DNA of 9,277 nucleotides from Euryarchaeota archaeon RBG_13_57_23. Lineage in GTDB: Archaea > Thermoplasmatota > Thermoplasmata > UBA10834. Within the stretch, counting starts at the first letter, position 1; each line of letters starts with the position of its first letter. The notes under the pieces are model-generated. The model searched no databases and had not been told where the DNA came from. It worked only from the letters and a program-made list of their open reading frames with translations. This document shows positions 1 to 6,153 of this stretch, piece after piece. Both the position numbers and the translations under genes were made by a program. The DNA lies in assembly GCA_001800675.1 (NCBI GenBank), contig MGVW01000060.1, forward strand, positions 1-9,277. The letters run 5' to 3'.

Positions 1-868
1 TCTCCTTCTGGATCTCTGCGTTCTTGACCTGCTCCACGCGCGTGACTTCCAGCTGCTGAACCCTTGCGTTCCTCTCCTGCTCGGCGACCATCTTGTCCTT
101 GACCTGGGCCCTCTTCGAGACCTCCTCCTGCATCTGTATCTCTCTGATCGAAGCGATCTCGTCGGCCTCGGCTTCCTTGAACCTTGCGGATTTGATCTGC
201 TCGGCGTTCTTCTGCCTCGCCTCGCTGTGTATCTGCGTCTCGATGATGGACGATATGTCACGTATGACATGCGGAGGCGCGGTCTCGCCGTACTCCGCCT
301 CAGTCGGGTCCTTGAAGTCCACGAGCTCGAGGTCCTTGAGGTCTATGCCCCAGTGGCCGATTGTCTCCTTCAGTGGCTGGTCGACCATCCTGATGATCAT
401 CGCCCTGTCGTTGATGATCTCCTTGACGGTCGATTTCGTGCACACGTCTCTCGTGGTCGCCTGAACGATCTTGTTTATCTGAATCTGCAGCTCGTTGAGG
501 TCTCCTCCGAATCTCTTGGCTGCCTCGACAGGGTCCTTGACCGCGACATACGCAATGATGTCGCACAGGAACCTTGCTCTATCCTTATCGAAGGACAGGA
601 AGTTCGGGACGTCGATCGCGAGGATCCTCAGCGGGATCCTGTGGACGGTCATTCCGAGCCCGAGTATGAAGAACCAGCTCGGTACCTTGAAATAGGCCGA
701 CCTGCCCATCGCATTGTATTCTTTGTGAGGCGAGAACACGCGCATCTTGCCCTTCTGAATCACGACATCCGCGTAGTCTGCTGGCACGATTGTGTAAAGG
801 CTTGCCAATATCACAATCAGCAGCAGTATTGAGAATATGATAATCAGGTAGACTATCAGCATGTCCAT
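1..868 (-). CDS. Flotillin-like SPFH/Band 7 membrane protein, partial (C-terminus beyond window)
   Basis: Reading the minus strand from an ATG at 868 gives 289 uninterrupted codons to the window edge. Residues about 3-27 form one hydrophobic membrane segment (LIVYLIIIFSILLLIVILAS). An SPFH-type domain follows at about 28-190, including YFKVPSWFFILGLGMTVHRI at 59-78. From about 205 to the edge there is a charged, Ala/Glu/Gln/Lys-rich region of coiled-coil type, as in flotillins. Proteins of this family oligomerise on membranes and organise microdomains; the specific role here is unknown. The start is supported by AAGGAG at 885-880, which lies in the last codons of the upstream 91-residue gene, whose stop ends 5 bases before this ATG. 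The two genes are therefore very likely co-transcribed and translationally coupled. The usual partner NfeD is not seen. I read the frame by hand; family assignment is confident, the flotillin rather than stomatin subtype less so. Confidence 0.88.
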   Translation of the reverse strand, partial: MDMLIVYLIIIFSILLLIVILASLYTIVPADYADVVIQKGKMRVFSPHKEYNAMGRSAYFKVPSWFFILGLGMTVHRIPLRILAIDVPNFLSFDKDRARFLCDIIAYVAVKDPVEAAKRFGGDLNELQIQINKIVQATTRDVCTKSTVKEIINDRAMIIRMVDQPLKETIGHWGIDLKDLELVDFKDPTEAEYGETAPPHVIRDISSIIETQIHSEARQKNAEQIKSARFKEAEADEIASIREIQMQEEVSKRAQVKDKMVAEQERNARVQQLEVTRVEQVKNAEIQKE

Positions 869-873
869 CGAAG

Positions 874-1149
874 TCACTGCTCCTTGACCGTCTGGCCCGG
901 TGAGACCCTGGCACTAAGCACAATCGAGCCATCGTAAATCCGGCTCGTCAACATCGGCTGAAGGAGCTTTGTCACGACGCCGTCCTTCTCGATGTAGATG
1001 TCTCTCCCGTTGTCAATGTCCTTGTACGCCTGCTCCATGTCTTCCAGGGAAGCGAAAACTATCTGATCTCCTTGGCTCTTGCTCCCCATTCGGAAGCTCT
1101 CGACCTTGTATGCATTCTCAGCCGTGCGAATTCCCCCCAGACTCATCAT
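874..1149 (-). CDS. Uncharacterised 91-residue protein upstream of flotillin-like gene
   Basis: I do not recognise this protein. It has no signal peptide, no membrane segment and only one histidine-free, cysteine-free mixed alpha/beta-looking sequence, so it is probably a small cytosolic protein. An amphipathic stretch at about 34-47 (SLEDMEQAYKDID) is followed by a short strand-like segment (RDIYIEKDGVVTKLL, 49-63). Two consecutive ATGs occur at 1149 and 1146; there is no Shine-Dalgarno, but a TATA-like TTTAAAAA lies at 1174-1167, so a leaderless transcript beginning at or next to these ATGs is likely. Its last codons contain the ribosome binding site of the flotillin-like gene, which starts 5 bases after this stop. 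That coupling is the best reason to believe it is a real gene, and it suggests a function with the flotillin-like protein. No frameshift or truncation is seen. Confidence 0.72.
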   Translation of the reverse strand: MMSLGGIRTAENAYKVESFRMGSKSQGDQIVFASLEDMEQAYKDIDNGRDIYIEKDGVVTKLLQPMLTSRIYDGSIVLSARVSPGQTVKEQ

Positions 1150-1163
1150 CCAGATAGACGTAG

Positions 1164-1176
1164 GCCTTTTTAAACC
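1164..1176 (-). promoter_or_regulatory. Putative TATA-box promoter of the small-protein/flotillin operon
   Basis: On the minus strand TTTAAAAAGG is centred about 21-24 bases before the paired ATGs at 1149 and 1146. That is close to the archaeal TATA position for a leaderless transcript. The core is nearly self-complementary (TTTTTAAA on the plus strand), so it could also serve the divergent gene starting at 1237, though the distance to that start would leave a leader of about 40 bases. No transcript data are available, so this is inference from position and composition. Confidence 0.5.
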
Positions 1177-1236
1177 AATTTCTGGATTCCCGCTCGAATC
1201 CCTCTACTGGCTGACCAGAATTCGTCATTCCCCGAC

Positions 1237-1869
1237 ATGCGGTCAGCCATCCGGCAACGCGCAACCATTTTGAGCGATGCAACCGATTCCCGAACCGTGA
1301 CTTCAGAGAAGCCGATTTCCTTCAAGAACAGGGATGAATGGCGGAACTGGCTCGAATCGAACCATAACACTAGCCTTGAAGCGTGGCTCCTCTTTCACAA
1401 GAAGCATGTGAGCACCAGAGCCCTAGAGTACAGCGATGCTGTCGAGGAGGGCATCCGTTTTGGCTGGATTGATGGCAAGCTCAAGAGAATCGACGACAGG
1501 ACGCACAAGATCAGATTCACTCCGCGCAAGCCCAACAGCCTCTGGTCCGAATACAACAGGGACCGGGCTGAGAAGCTGTTGAGGGAGGGGAAGATGACTG
1601 AGCGCGGCCTTGCTGCTGTGAACGCTGCAAAGAAGAACGGCCGATGGGCTGAGGCCTACTCGATGAGGAAACCCTTGAGCATCCCTCCTGACCTGATATC
1701 TGCCCTGCGGCATAATGGGAAGGCATGGGACAACTTCAGGCAGCTCTCCAAGTCAAAGAAGTACGCATTCATATTCTGGGTCGAATCGGCAAAAAGAGAT
1801 GAAACCCGAAGGAAAAGAATCAGGGAAGTGGCTTCGCAGACCTCCAAGGGCGAGGCGCACGAGCAGTGA
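1237..1869 (+). CDS. YdeI/OmpD-associated family protein
   Basis: The 210-residue product matches my memory of the YdeI/OmpD-associated family (sometimes annotated as bacteriocin-protection protein), whose biochemical role is not established. Recognisable blocks are KPISFKNRDEWRNWLESNH at 25-43, the EEGIRFGWIDGKLK block at 70-83, RFTPRKPNSLWSEYN at 93-107, a KMTERGLAAVNAAKKNGRW block at 119-137 and the C-terminal WVESAKRDETRRKRI at 181-195. Homology begins only at about residue 25, so the first 20 residues from the ATG at 1237 may not be translated; a GTG at 1297 (residue 21) is an in-frame alternative and neither has a clear ribosome binding site. The gene is transcribed away from the flotillin pair and stands alone. 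It is basic and soluble, with no membrane segment. The family is widespread in bacteria and patchy in archaea, so horizontal acquisition is possible but not shown. Confidence 0.85.
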   Translation: MRSAIRQRATILSDATDSRTVTSEKPISFKNRDEWRNWLESNHNTSLEAWLLFHKKHVSTRALEYSDAVEEGIRFGWIDGKLKRIDDRTHKIRFTPRKPNSLWSEYNRDRAEKLLREGKMTERGLAAVNAAKKNGRWAEAYSMRKPLSIPPDLISALRHNGKAWDNFRQLSKSKKYAFIFWVESAKRDETRRKRIREVASQTSKGEAHEQ

Positions 1870-1884
1870 TTCGATAGGGGTTTT

Positions 1885-1908
1885 GTGACCTCGCACCAGC
1901 GAGGTCAC
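1885..1908. terminator. Perfect 10-bp hairpin between convergent genes, possible bidirectional terminator
   Basis: GTGACCTCGC at 1885-1894 and its exact reverse complement at 1899-1908 flank a 4-base loop (ACCA). It lies 15 bases past the stop of the YdeI-family gene and 23 bases past the stop of the convergent aminomutase-like gene. No T-tract follows it on either strand, so it is not a classical intrinsic terminator. It may instead stabilise the 3' ends of both mRNAs or separate the two transcripts. Confidence 0.5.
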
Positions 1909-1931
1909 CGCGAATCAGGTTTGGCCTCGGA

Positions 1932-3287
1932 TCACTTCGCGACCGCTTTGAACGAACCGTCGAATATCTCAAGCGATCTATCGACCACTTCGTCCGTGTG
2001 AGTCGTCGATATGAACGCGTGCCCGTCCGGATGCGGAACTCCGAAGAACACTCCCTCCGCCAAAGAGTTCAGGAACCACTTCTCCCACTTCGCCCCGTCG
2101 ATATCCTGCTCATCCCTCCAGGTTTTGATCTCTTTGTCCGTGAAGAATATCTCACCGAGGGAGCCGACTTGCTCGACCCATAGATCCACACCTCTGTCCT
2201 TGGCCAGGTCATCCAGCCCGTTGAAGAGCCTGTCGCCCGTTCTGTCCAACTTCGTGTAGATGCCCGGCTTCGACAACACCTTCAGTGTAGCAAGGCCAGC
2301 GGCGACGGAGACCGCGTGCGCATTGTATGTTCCGCCGTGATACACGTTGCCTTCATCCGATGGCATTATCTCCTCCATAATTTCCTTCCGGCCACCGAAT
2401 CCACCCAGCTGATAACCTCCGCCCGCCACCTTTGCGACGCAGGTGATATCCGGCTTGACGTCGTACCTCTCCTGGGCACCTCCCCTTGCGATCCTGAACC
2501 CCGTGAGGACCTCGTCGAATATCAGGATGAGTCCCAACTCCTTCGTGAGCTTCCTCAGCTTCTTCAGGTAATTGTTTCTAGGAGCGACGCAGCCCGCGCC
2601 TGCGTGCACGGGCTCGCATATGACCGCGGCGAGCTCGTCGGCGTTCTTCCTGATTATCTTCTCGGTCTCATCCCATTCGTTGAACGGATATATCACCGCC
2701 AGATCGGAGATGCACTGCGGAAGCCCCTTGCCCCATGGGACCGCCGGCTGGCATTTCTTGCCCTTCTGATATTGGTCCTCCGGAATGTCCACGCTCTGCA
2801 TCATGTAGTCGTAGCCGCCGTGATACGAGCCCTCGGCCTTCGCGATCTTCTCCTTGCCAGAGTATCCTCGCGCGACCCTGAGCGCGTTCATCGTCGCCTC
2901 GCACCCCGAGTTGGTGAATCTGAAGAGTTCTATCGAGGGCATCGCCTTCTTGACGAGCTCCACGTATTCAGTTGGCGCCTCGGTCGGTGAGCCGAACATG
3001 CTGCCCCTGTCCACCTGCTCCTTGACCGCATTCACGACATCGGGGTGTCTGTGACCAAGTATGAGCGGCCCGTAGCCGAGCGCGTAGTCGATCATCTTGT
3101 TGCCGTCGATGTCATAGAGGTACGGTCCCTCACCTTTTCTGGCGACGAATGGATAGGGCTCGAACACACGGATATTGCTCTCTACCCCGCAGGGTATGTG
3201 CTTCTTTGCCTTCTCGATGTGCTTTCTCGACTTGCCGGTCCTTGATTTATACTTCCCCTCGCAGCTTGCCGCTGTTTTCAATTGCAT
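1932..3287 (-). CDS. hemL: Glutamate-1-semialdehyde 2,1-aminomutase-like class III PLP enzyme
   Basis: A 451-residue fold-type I, class III PLP enzyme, slightly longer than typical HemL (about 430). Numbering from the ATG at 3287: the family N-terminal block runs SRKHIEKAKKHIPCGVESNI at 20-39; GPLILGHRHP lies at 73-82; NSGCEATMNALRVARG at 126-141 is the cofactor phosphate region; YHGG is at 155-158; IFDEVLTGFRIARGGAQ at 256-272 contains the cofactor aspartate D258; AKVAGGG at 285-291 contains the Schiff-base lysine K286. HemL converts glutamate-1-semialdehyde to 5-aminolevulinate in the C5 tetrapyrrole pathway. Differences from textbook HemL (YHGGYDYMM after the HG motif; TYNAHAVS where HemL has TLSGNPLA) leave open another aminotransferase or aminomutase activity. 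A GTG three bases upstream (3290) is an equally possible start; no good Shine-Dalgarno is seen. It is monocistronic, and no other heme gene is nearby. Confidence 0.85.
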   Translation of the reverse strand: MQLKTAASCEGKYKSRTGKSRKHIEKAKKHIPCGVESNIRVFEPYPFVARKGEGPYLYDIDGNKMIDYALGYGPLILGHRHPDVVNAVKEQVDRGSMFGSPTEAPTEYVELVKKAMPSIELFRFTNSGCEATMNALRVARGYSGKEKIAKAEGSYHGGYDYMMQSVDIPEDQYQKGKKCQPAVPWGKGLPQCISDLAVIYPFNEWDETEKIIRKNADELAAVICEPVHAGAGCVAPRNNYLKKLRKLTKELGLILIFDEVLTGFRIARGGAQERYDVKPDITCVAKVAGGGYQLGGFGGRKEIMEEIMPSDEGNVYHGGTYNAHAVSVAAGLATLKVLSKPGIYTKLDRTGDRLFNGLDDLAKDRGVDLWVEQVGSLGEIFFTDKEIKTWRDEQDIDGAKWEKWFLNSLAEGVFFGVPHPDGHAFISTTHTDEVVDRSLEIFDGSFKAVAK

Positions 3288-3512
3288 CACCTATCGCATC
3301 TCGAAAAAGGACCCAGGCGAGCCCAGCACCGTTGGCAGCATCAACTACTATTGACCCACACGATCAATGCCACAGTCTCGGGCATCCCCTTTCGTCGTAA
3401 ACCCATATTGCCGCAATCTAGATAAGAATTGCTGAATCCGGACCGTAAATGACATGATCCAAGGGCCCAAGGCTTTAGCCAATGTAAGATGATATCCGAC
3501 TGGAGGAATGGA
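3288..3512. other. Divergent intergenic region, aminomutase-like gene and zinc-ribbon gene
   Basis: The 225 bases between the two divergent start codons hold no convincing open reading frame, RNA gene or strong repeat. A run reading CCTTTTTCG on the minus strand, about 20 bases before the aminomutase-like start, is a weak promoter candidate. Near the right end a Shine-Dalgarno GGAGG (3502-3506) serves the zinc-ribbon gene. I could not identify a clear TATA element for that gene. Confidence 0.4.
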
Positions 3513-3929
3513 ATGAAGTGCCCATCGTGCGGTGCGGAGAACCCCGACTACGTGATATTCTGTGAACAGTGTTCTGCCAAGATCAGAGGGGTCGACCCGA
3601 AGAGGATATTCTCCAAGGAGAGCGCGAAGCAGAGGGAAGAACCCGAAACACGTGGGAATGAGAACGCCATCATGAATCTGTCCCTTGTCGCCATAGCCAT
3701 CAATGTGCGGCGCATCTTCATCGTCTTTGCCCTTATGGTCATCCTCTCAATCGGAACCAGCCTAGTCAGCCTGTGGATATCGATAAGCGACTTCAATCCC
3801 GAATCTGCAGAGTCCATTCTGAAGACCTGGCTGGCTATCGCGGTCATAATCGCGATCGCGGGGCTGCTGTACGCCATCGTCGAGAAACGCCTCTCGCGTG
3901 TCTCTTTGCTGCCAAGGACTCTGCGCTGA
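3513..3929 (+). CDS. Small zinc-ribbon protein with two membrane segments
   Basis: The 138-residue product opens with an N-terminal zinc ribbon, C3-x2-C6 and C17-x2-C20 (MKCPSCGAENPDYVIFCEQC), of the zinc-ribbon/double-zinc-ribbon kind common in archaeal membrane proteins. A charged linker (about 24-52) leads to two hydrophobic helices at roughly 67-91 and 106-123, then a short basic tail. The likely topology puts both ends on the same side, presumably the cytoplasm. I chose the ATG at 3513, not the one at 3489, because GGAGG lies 6 bases before it and the zinc ribbon then begins at residue 3, as is usual. The function is unknown; the ribbon could bind a protein partner or nucleic acid. Its stop is one base from the stop of the convergent oxidoreductase gene, so the two transcripts must overlap at their 3' ends. 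Confidence 0.75.
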   Translation: MKCPSCGAENPDYVIFCEQCSAKIRGVDPKRIFSKESAKQREEPETRGNENAIMNLSLVAIAINVRRIFIVFALMVILSIGTSLVSLWISISDFNPESAESILKTWLAIAVIIAIAGLLYAIVEKRLSRVSLLPRTLR

Positions 3930-3930
3930 A

Positions 3931-5187
3931 CTACGAAATGGCTACCTCGGGACAGATGGATGAGGGGATTGCCTCCACCGCTTTGGCCGAGCTAGCATCC
4001 TTGGTGTGGACAATCGCCTCGTAGACTGGAATCGCCTTTGCGGGGAGGTAGTCGCAGAACTTGACCGGGTCGACCGCCTCGGGCGACTTGACGCCCTTGA
4101 ACTTGAGCTCTCCGCGGGCGAACATCTCCACGACGACCGCCACGGGCATCGCGGTCTGGTAGGATGTCGCTTGGAGGCCGGTCATCTCATAGACCTTCTC
4201 GTGAGATATGTAGGTCCATGTCTTGATGACGACATCCTCGCCCTTCATCTTCCCGCCGACCTCCGTCAAGACCATCGCGTATCCCTTGATCTTGCCTCCG
4301 AGAGCATCGGGGCGAGGCATCATACCGACGACCACATCGAACGGTACAATCTCTACGCCCTTGATGTTGACCGGCTTGAATGATACGAGACCCATCTGTT
4401 TGAGGACTTTCACTGACTGTACAAAGTTCTCATCCAGTGTGATCATGAAGTCACAATTCCTGATCTTCTTGCCGATGAAGCGAGGGACCAGTTCGGCCTC
4501 CTCGTGGTCCGTTCGGTACAACTTCTGTGGACCCACTGGCTCCGGGAAGTTGTAGACCTCGGTCAACGACAATGCAGGGGACCTGCCCCACTTCCCGTCC
4601 GCGTAGAACAACGGATCCCTGATGCACTCTTCGAGCATCGCGTCCGGTGAGAAATATGTCGCAAAGAAGTAACCTTCGAGCTTGCCAGTATCGGCATCCC
4701 TGACCTTCACATAGTCCACGGAATCCATGTGGTCCGCTGCCCGCTTGGCGAACAGGTTGGACGCGCCGGGATCAATTCCCATCGCGCAGAGGGCGAATGT
4801 CCCGGCATTCTCGAACTTCTTGCCGTACACTTCCTGATCGTCGAACATCGGGTGGCCGAACTCGTGGTCACCGTTTGCCATGTCGATGTAGGAGGCTCCG
4901 CCTCTGAGACATCCCTCCATGATCTTCAAATTGAGTGCTGGAACAGTCCCGTTAACAACGATGTCCGCTTTCTTCGCGATCTTTGCGACGGCCCTTGGGT
5001 TCGACGCGTCTATCTCGTAGACCTGGATTTTGTCGCTTTTCATCCTCGCCTTCACAGAAGAAGGACCCTTGAGATTGATATCAGCGAGCAGCAGCTCTGA
5101 GACGAGCTTGCTCTTAGCGAGATCCTGTGCGATCGCTTGACCTACTCCGCCGCATCCGATTATTGCTGCAGTTATTCCTTTGGACAT
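3931..5187 (-). CDS. Saccharopine dehydrogenase-like NAD(P)-dependent oxidoreductase
   Basis: From the ATG at 5187 the protein has 418 residues. It opens with a Rossmann strand and GCGGVG dinucleotide motif at 11-16; an aspartate (D36 in LLLADIN) at the end of the second strand suggests NAD(H) over NADP(H). NGTVPALNLKIMEGCLRGG at 79-97, the YIDMANGD block at 100-107 and FALCAMGIDPGASNLFAK at 131-148 are typical of the saccharopine dehydrogenase/carboxynorspermidine dehydrogenase superfamily, whose members reductively join or cleave an amino acid and a carbonyl compound. The substrate cannot be named from sequence alone; lysine-, polyamine- or opine-type chemistry is possible. The start is supported by GGAAGGGAG about 7-15 bases upstream; an in-frame extension to 5250 would put 21 unconserved residues before the Rossmann strand and is unlikely. 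The gene stands alone, with convergent and divergent neighbours. Confidence 0.85.
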   Translation of the reverse strand: MSKGITAAIIGCGGVGQAIAQDLAKSKLVSELLLADINLKGPSSVKARMKSDKIQVYEIDASNPRAVAKIAKKADIVVNGTVPALNLKIMEGCLRGGASYIDMANGDHEFGHPMFDDQEVYGKKFENAGTFALCAMGIDPGASNLFAKRAADHMDSVDYVKVRDADTGKLEGYFFATYFSPDAMLEECIRDPLFYADGKWGRSPALSLTEVYNFPEPVGPQKLYRTDHEEAELVPRFIGKKIRNCDFMITLDENFVQSVKVLKQMGLVSFKPVNIKGVEIVPFDVVVGMMPRPDALGGKIKGYAMVLTEVGGKMKGEDVVIKTWTYISHEKVYEMTGLQATSYQTAMPVAVVVEMFARGELKFKGVKSPEAVDPVKFCDYLPAKAIPVYEAIVHTKDASSAKAVEAIPSSICPEVAIS

Positions 5188-5349
5188 CTTCCGATGCTCC
5201 CTTCCGACGTGCGCTACGATAGGCCTGGGACACCCATGCCAAGTTCGCATATCCAGGGCACCCCCTATATCCCTTTCTAGATGACTTCAGAAGGACAACG
5301 GCTTATGAGCTGAACGACCCCGGGTTCCCCCTCTGGCGGAATTACCTCC

Positions 5350-5370
5350 ACATTTAATTATATTAAATGT
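5350..5370. promoter_or_regulatory. Perfect AT-rich inverted repeat, candidate operator
   Basis: ACATTTAAT at 5350-5358 and ATTAAATGT at 5362-5370 are exact reverse complements separated by TAT. A further half-like ATTAAA follows at 5374-5379. The dyad lies 122 bases before hypB and 162 bases before the divergent oxidoreductase start. Its geometry suits a dimeric helix-turn-helix regulator. The AT-rich core could itself act as a TATA element, in which case a bound regulator would block transcription factor B/TBP loading. Confidence 0.5.
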
Positions 5371-5455
5371 CGAATTAAAGAAGGGCGGGGTGGGCCGAGG
5401 GATTGTCGAGAACGGGACATCGACCGAAGGAGCAACGGAACTCACGATCCGAGGG

Positions 5456-5470
5456 CGAAAGGATTAATCG
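5456..5470 (+). promoter_or_regulatory. Putative BRE/TATA promoter of hypB (leaderless)
   Basis: CGAAAGGATTAATCG places a purine-rich BRE-like segment before an ATTAAT box whose centre is about 27 bases ahead of the hypB ATG at 5493. No Shine-Dalgarno precedes that ATG, as expected for a leaderless archaeal mRNA. The AAAGG-W-TTA pattern recurs before hypC at the same distance. Confidence 0.55.
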
Positions 5471-5492
5471 AGTATGCCCAATTCCCAACATC

Positions 5493-6143
5493 ATGCACAA
5501 GGTGGTCACGGTCGATCTAGAGAAGGACATACTCGCTGAGAACAGGAGAATCGCGAACGAGAACAGCGAGCTGCTCAAGAGCCACGGCATCACCGCATTC
5601 GATTTCCTGGGGGCGATCGGCTCTGGAAAGACCCTGATCATCGAGAGGCTCATCGAGGTTCTGAAAGCGAAGGGGAAAAGGGCCGGTGTCATCGCAGGCG
5701 ACGTCTCAGGTGACGACGATTACCAGAGGTTCATCAAGCACGGCGTGCCGGCCGCGAACATCAACACGGGGAAGGAGTGCCACCTCGATGCGCATCTGGT
5801 CGACCACGCGCTCGAAGACCTACCGCTCGACAAGCTTGACTATGTGTTCATAGAGAACGTCGGCAACCTGGTCTGCCCCGTCGACTTCCCAGTCGGGTCG
5901 CACAAGAGGGTGGTCGTCATCAGCGTCACCGAAGGTGACGACATGGTACGAAAGCACCCGCCGATCTTCGCGTTCTCGGATGTCGTGATCATCAACAAGG
6001 TGGATCTCTCGGATGCGATGGAGGTCGACCCGAAAATACTCGAGAGGGATGCGCGGAGAACGAACCCAGGCGCGAAGATAATCATGATGGACGCTAGACG
6101 CGGGAAGGGAATGGACGAGCTCGTCAACGCCCTCGGGCTCTAG
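5493..6143 (+). CDS. hypB: Hydrogenase nickel-incorporation GTPase HypB
   Basis: HypB is a SIMIBI-class GTPase that, with HypA, delivers nickel to the large subunit of [NiFe]-hydrogenase in the cytoplasm. The 216-residue product resembles the short archaeal HypB along its length. Motifs: P-loop GAIGSGKT at 40-47; IAGDV at 67-71; the metal site in TGKECHLDAHLVDHALEDL (92-110), with C96 and H97; ENVGNLVCP at 121-129, with C128; the NKVD base-specificity motif at 168-171. C96, H97 and C128 correspond to the conserved metal ligands at the dimer interface. There is no N-terminal histidine-rich stretch or CxxCGC-type high-affinity site, so it is a GTPase without nickel storage. The ATG at 5493 is chosen because known archaeal HypB proteins begin with MH-V at this point. 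It opens the cluster, with hypF 10 bases downstream. Confidence 0.97.
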   Translation: MHKVVTVDLEKDILAENRRIANENSELLKSHGITAFDFLGAIGSGKTLIIERLIEVLKAKGKRAGVIAGDVSGDDDYQRFIKHGVPAANINTGKECHLDAHLVDHALEDLPLDKLDYVFIENVGNLVCPVDFPVGSHKRVVVISVTEGDDMVRKHPPIFAFSDVVIINKVDLSDAMEVDPKILERDARRTNPGAKIIMMDARRGKGMDELVNALGL

Positions 6144-6153
6144 AGGCTGAGCG

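Larger units (their letters stand above)
5188..5492. other. Divergent intergenic region upstream of the hyp cluster
   Basis: These 305 bases separate the oxidoreductase start from hypB. On the minus strand GGATATAG (5272-5265) is a weak TATA candidate that would give the oxidoreductase a leader of roughly 55 bases. In the middle lies an AT-rich block (5350-5378) with a perfect palindrome, conspicuous in a GC-rich background. On the right is the hypB promoter candidate. A TTG at 5403 is in frame with hypB, but the 30 residues it would add are basic and unlike HypB, so I treat them as untranslated. Confidence 0.5.

Noticed and set aside
227..832. Plus-strand open frame of 201 codons opposite the flotillin-like gene
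   Set aside because: It is antisense to a clear SPFH protein, has an arginine/aspartate/valine-rich composition typical of GC-rich shadow frames, and has no recognisable domain.
2316..2990. Plus-strand open frame of 224 codons opposite the aminomutase-like gene
   Set aside because: The opposite strand encodes all class III aminotransferase motifs; this frame is a shadow with no family features.
3246..3252. TATAAAT on the minus strand inside the aminomutase-like gene
   Set aside because: A transcript from here would start after residue 20 and lose the conserved N-terminal block; no suitable start codon follows.
5188..5250. 21-residue N-terminal extension of the oxidoreductase
   Set aside because: The internal ATG at 5187 has a better ribosome binding site and starts just before the Rossmann strand.
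5403..5492. Extended HypB from a TTG at 5403
   Set aside because: The added 30 residues are unlike any HypB N-terminus, and archaeal HypB starts at the ATG at 5493.
5934..5950. 7-bp inverted repeat CGTCACC-GAA-GGTGACG in hypB
   Set aside because: It is largely dictated by the conserved VTEGDD protein motif, so it is probably incidental.
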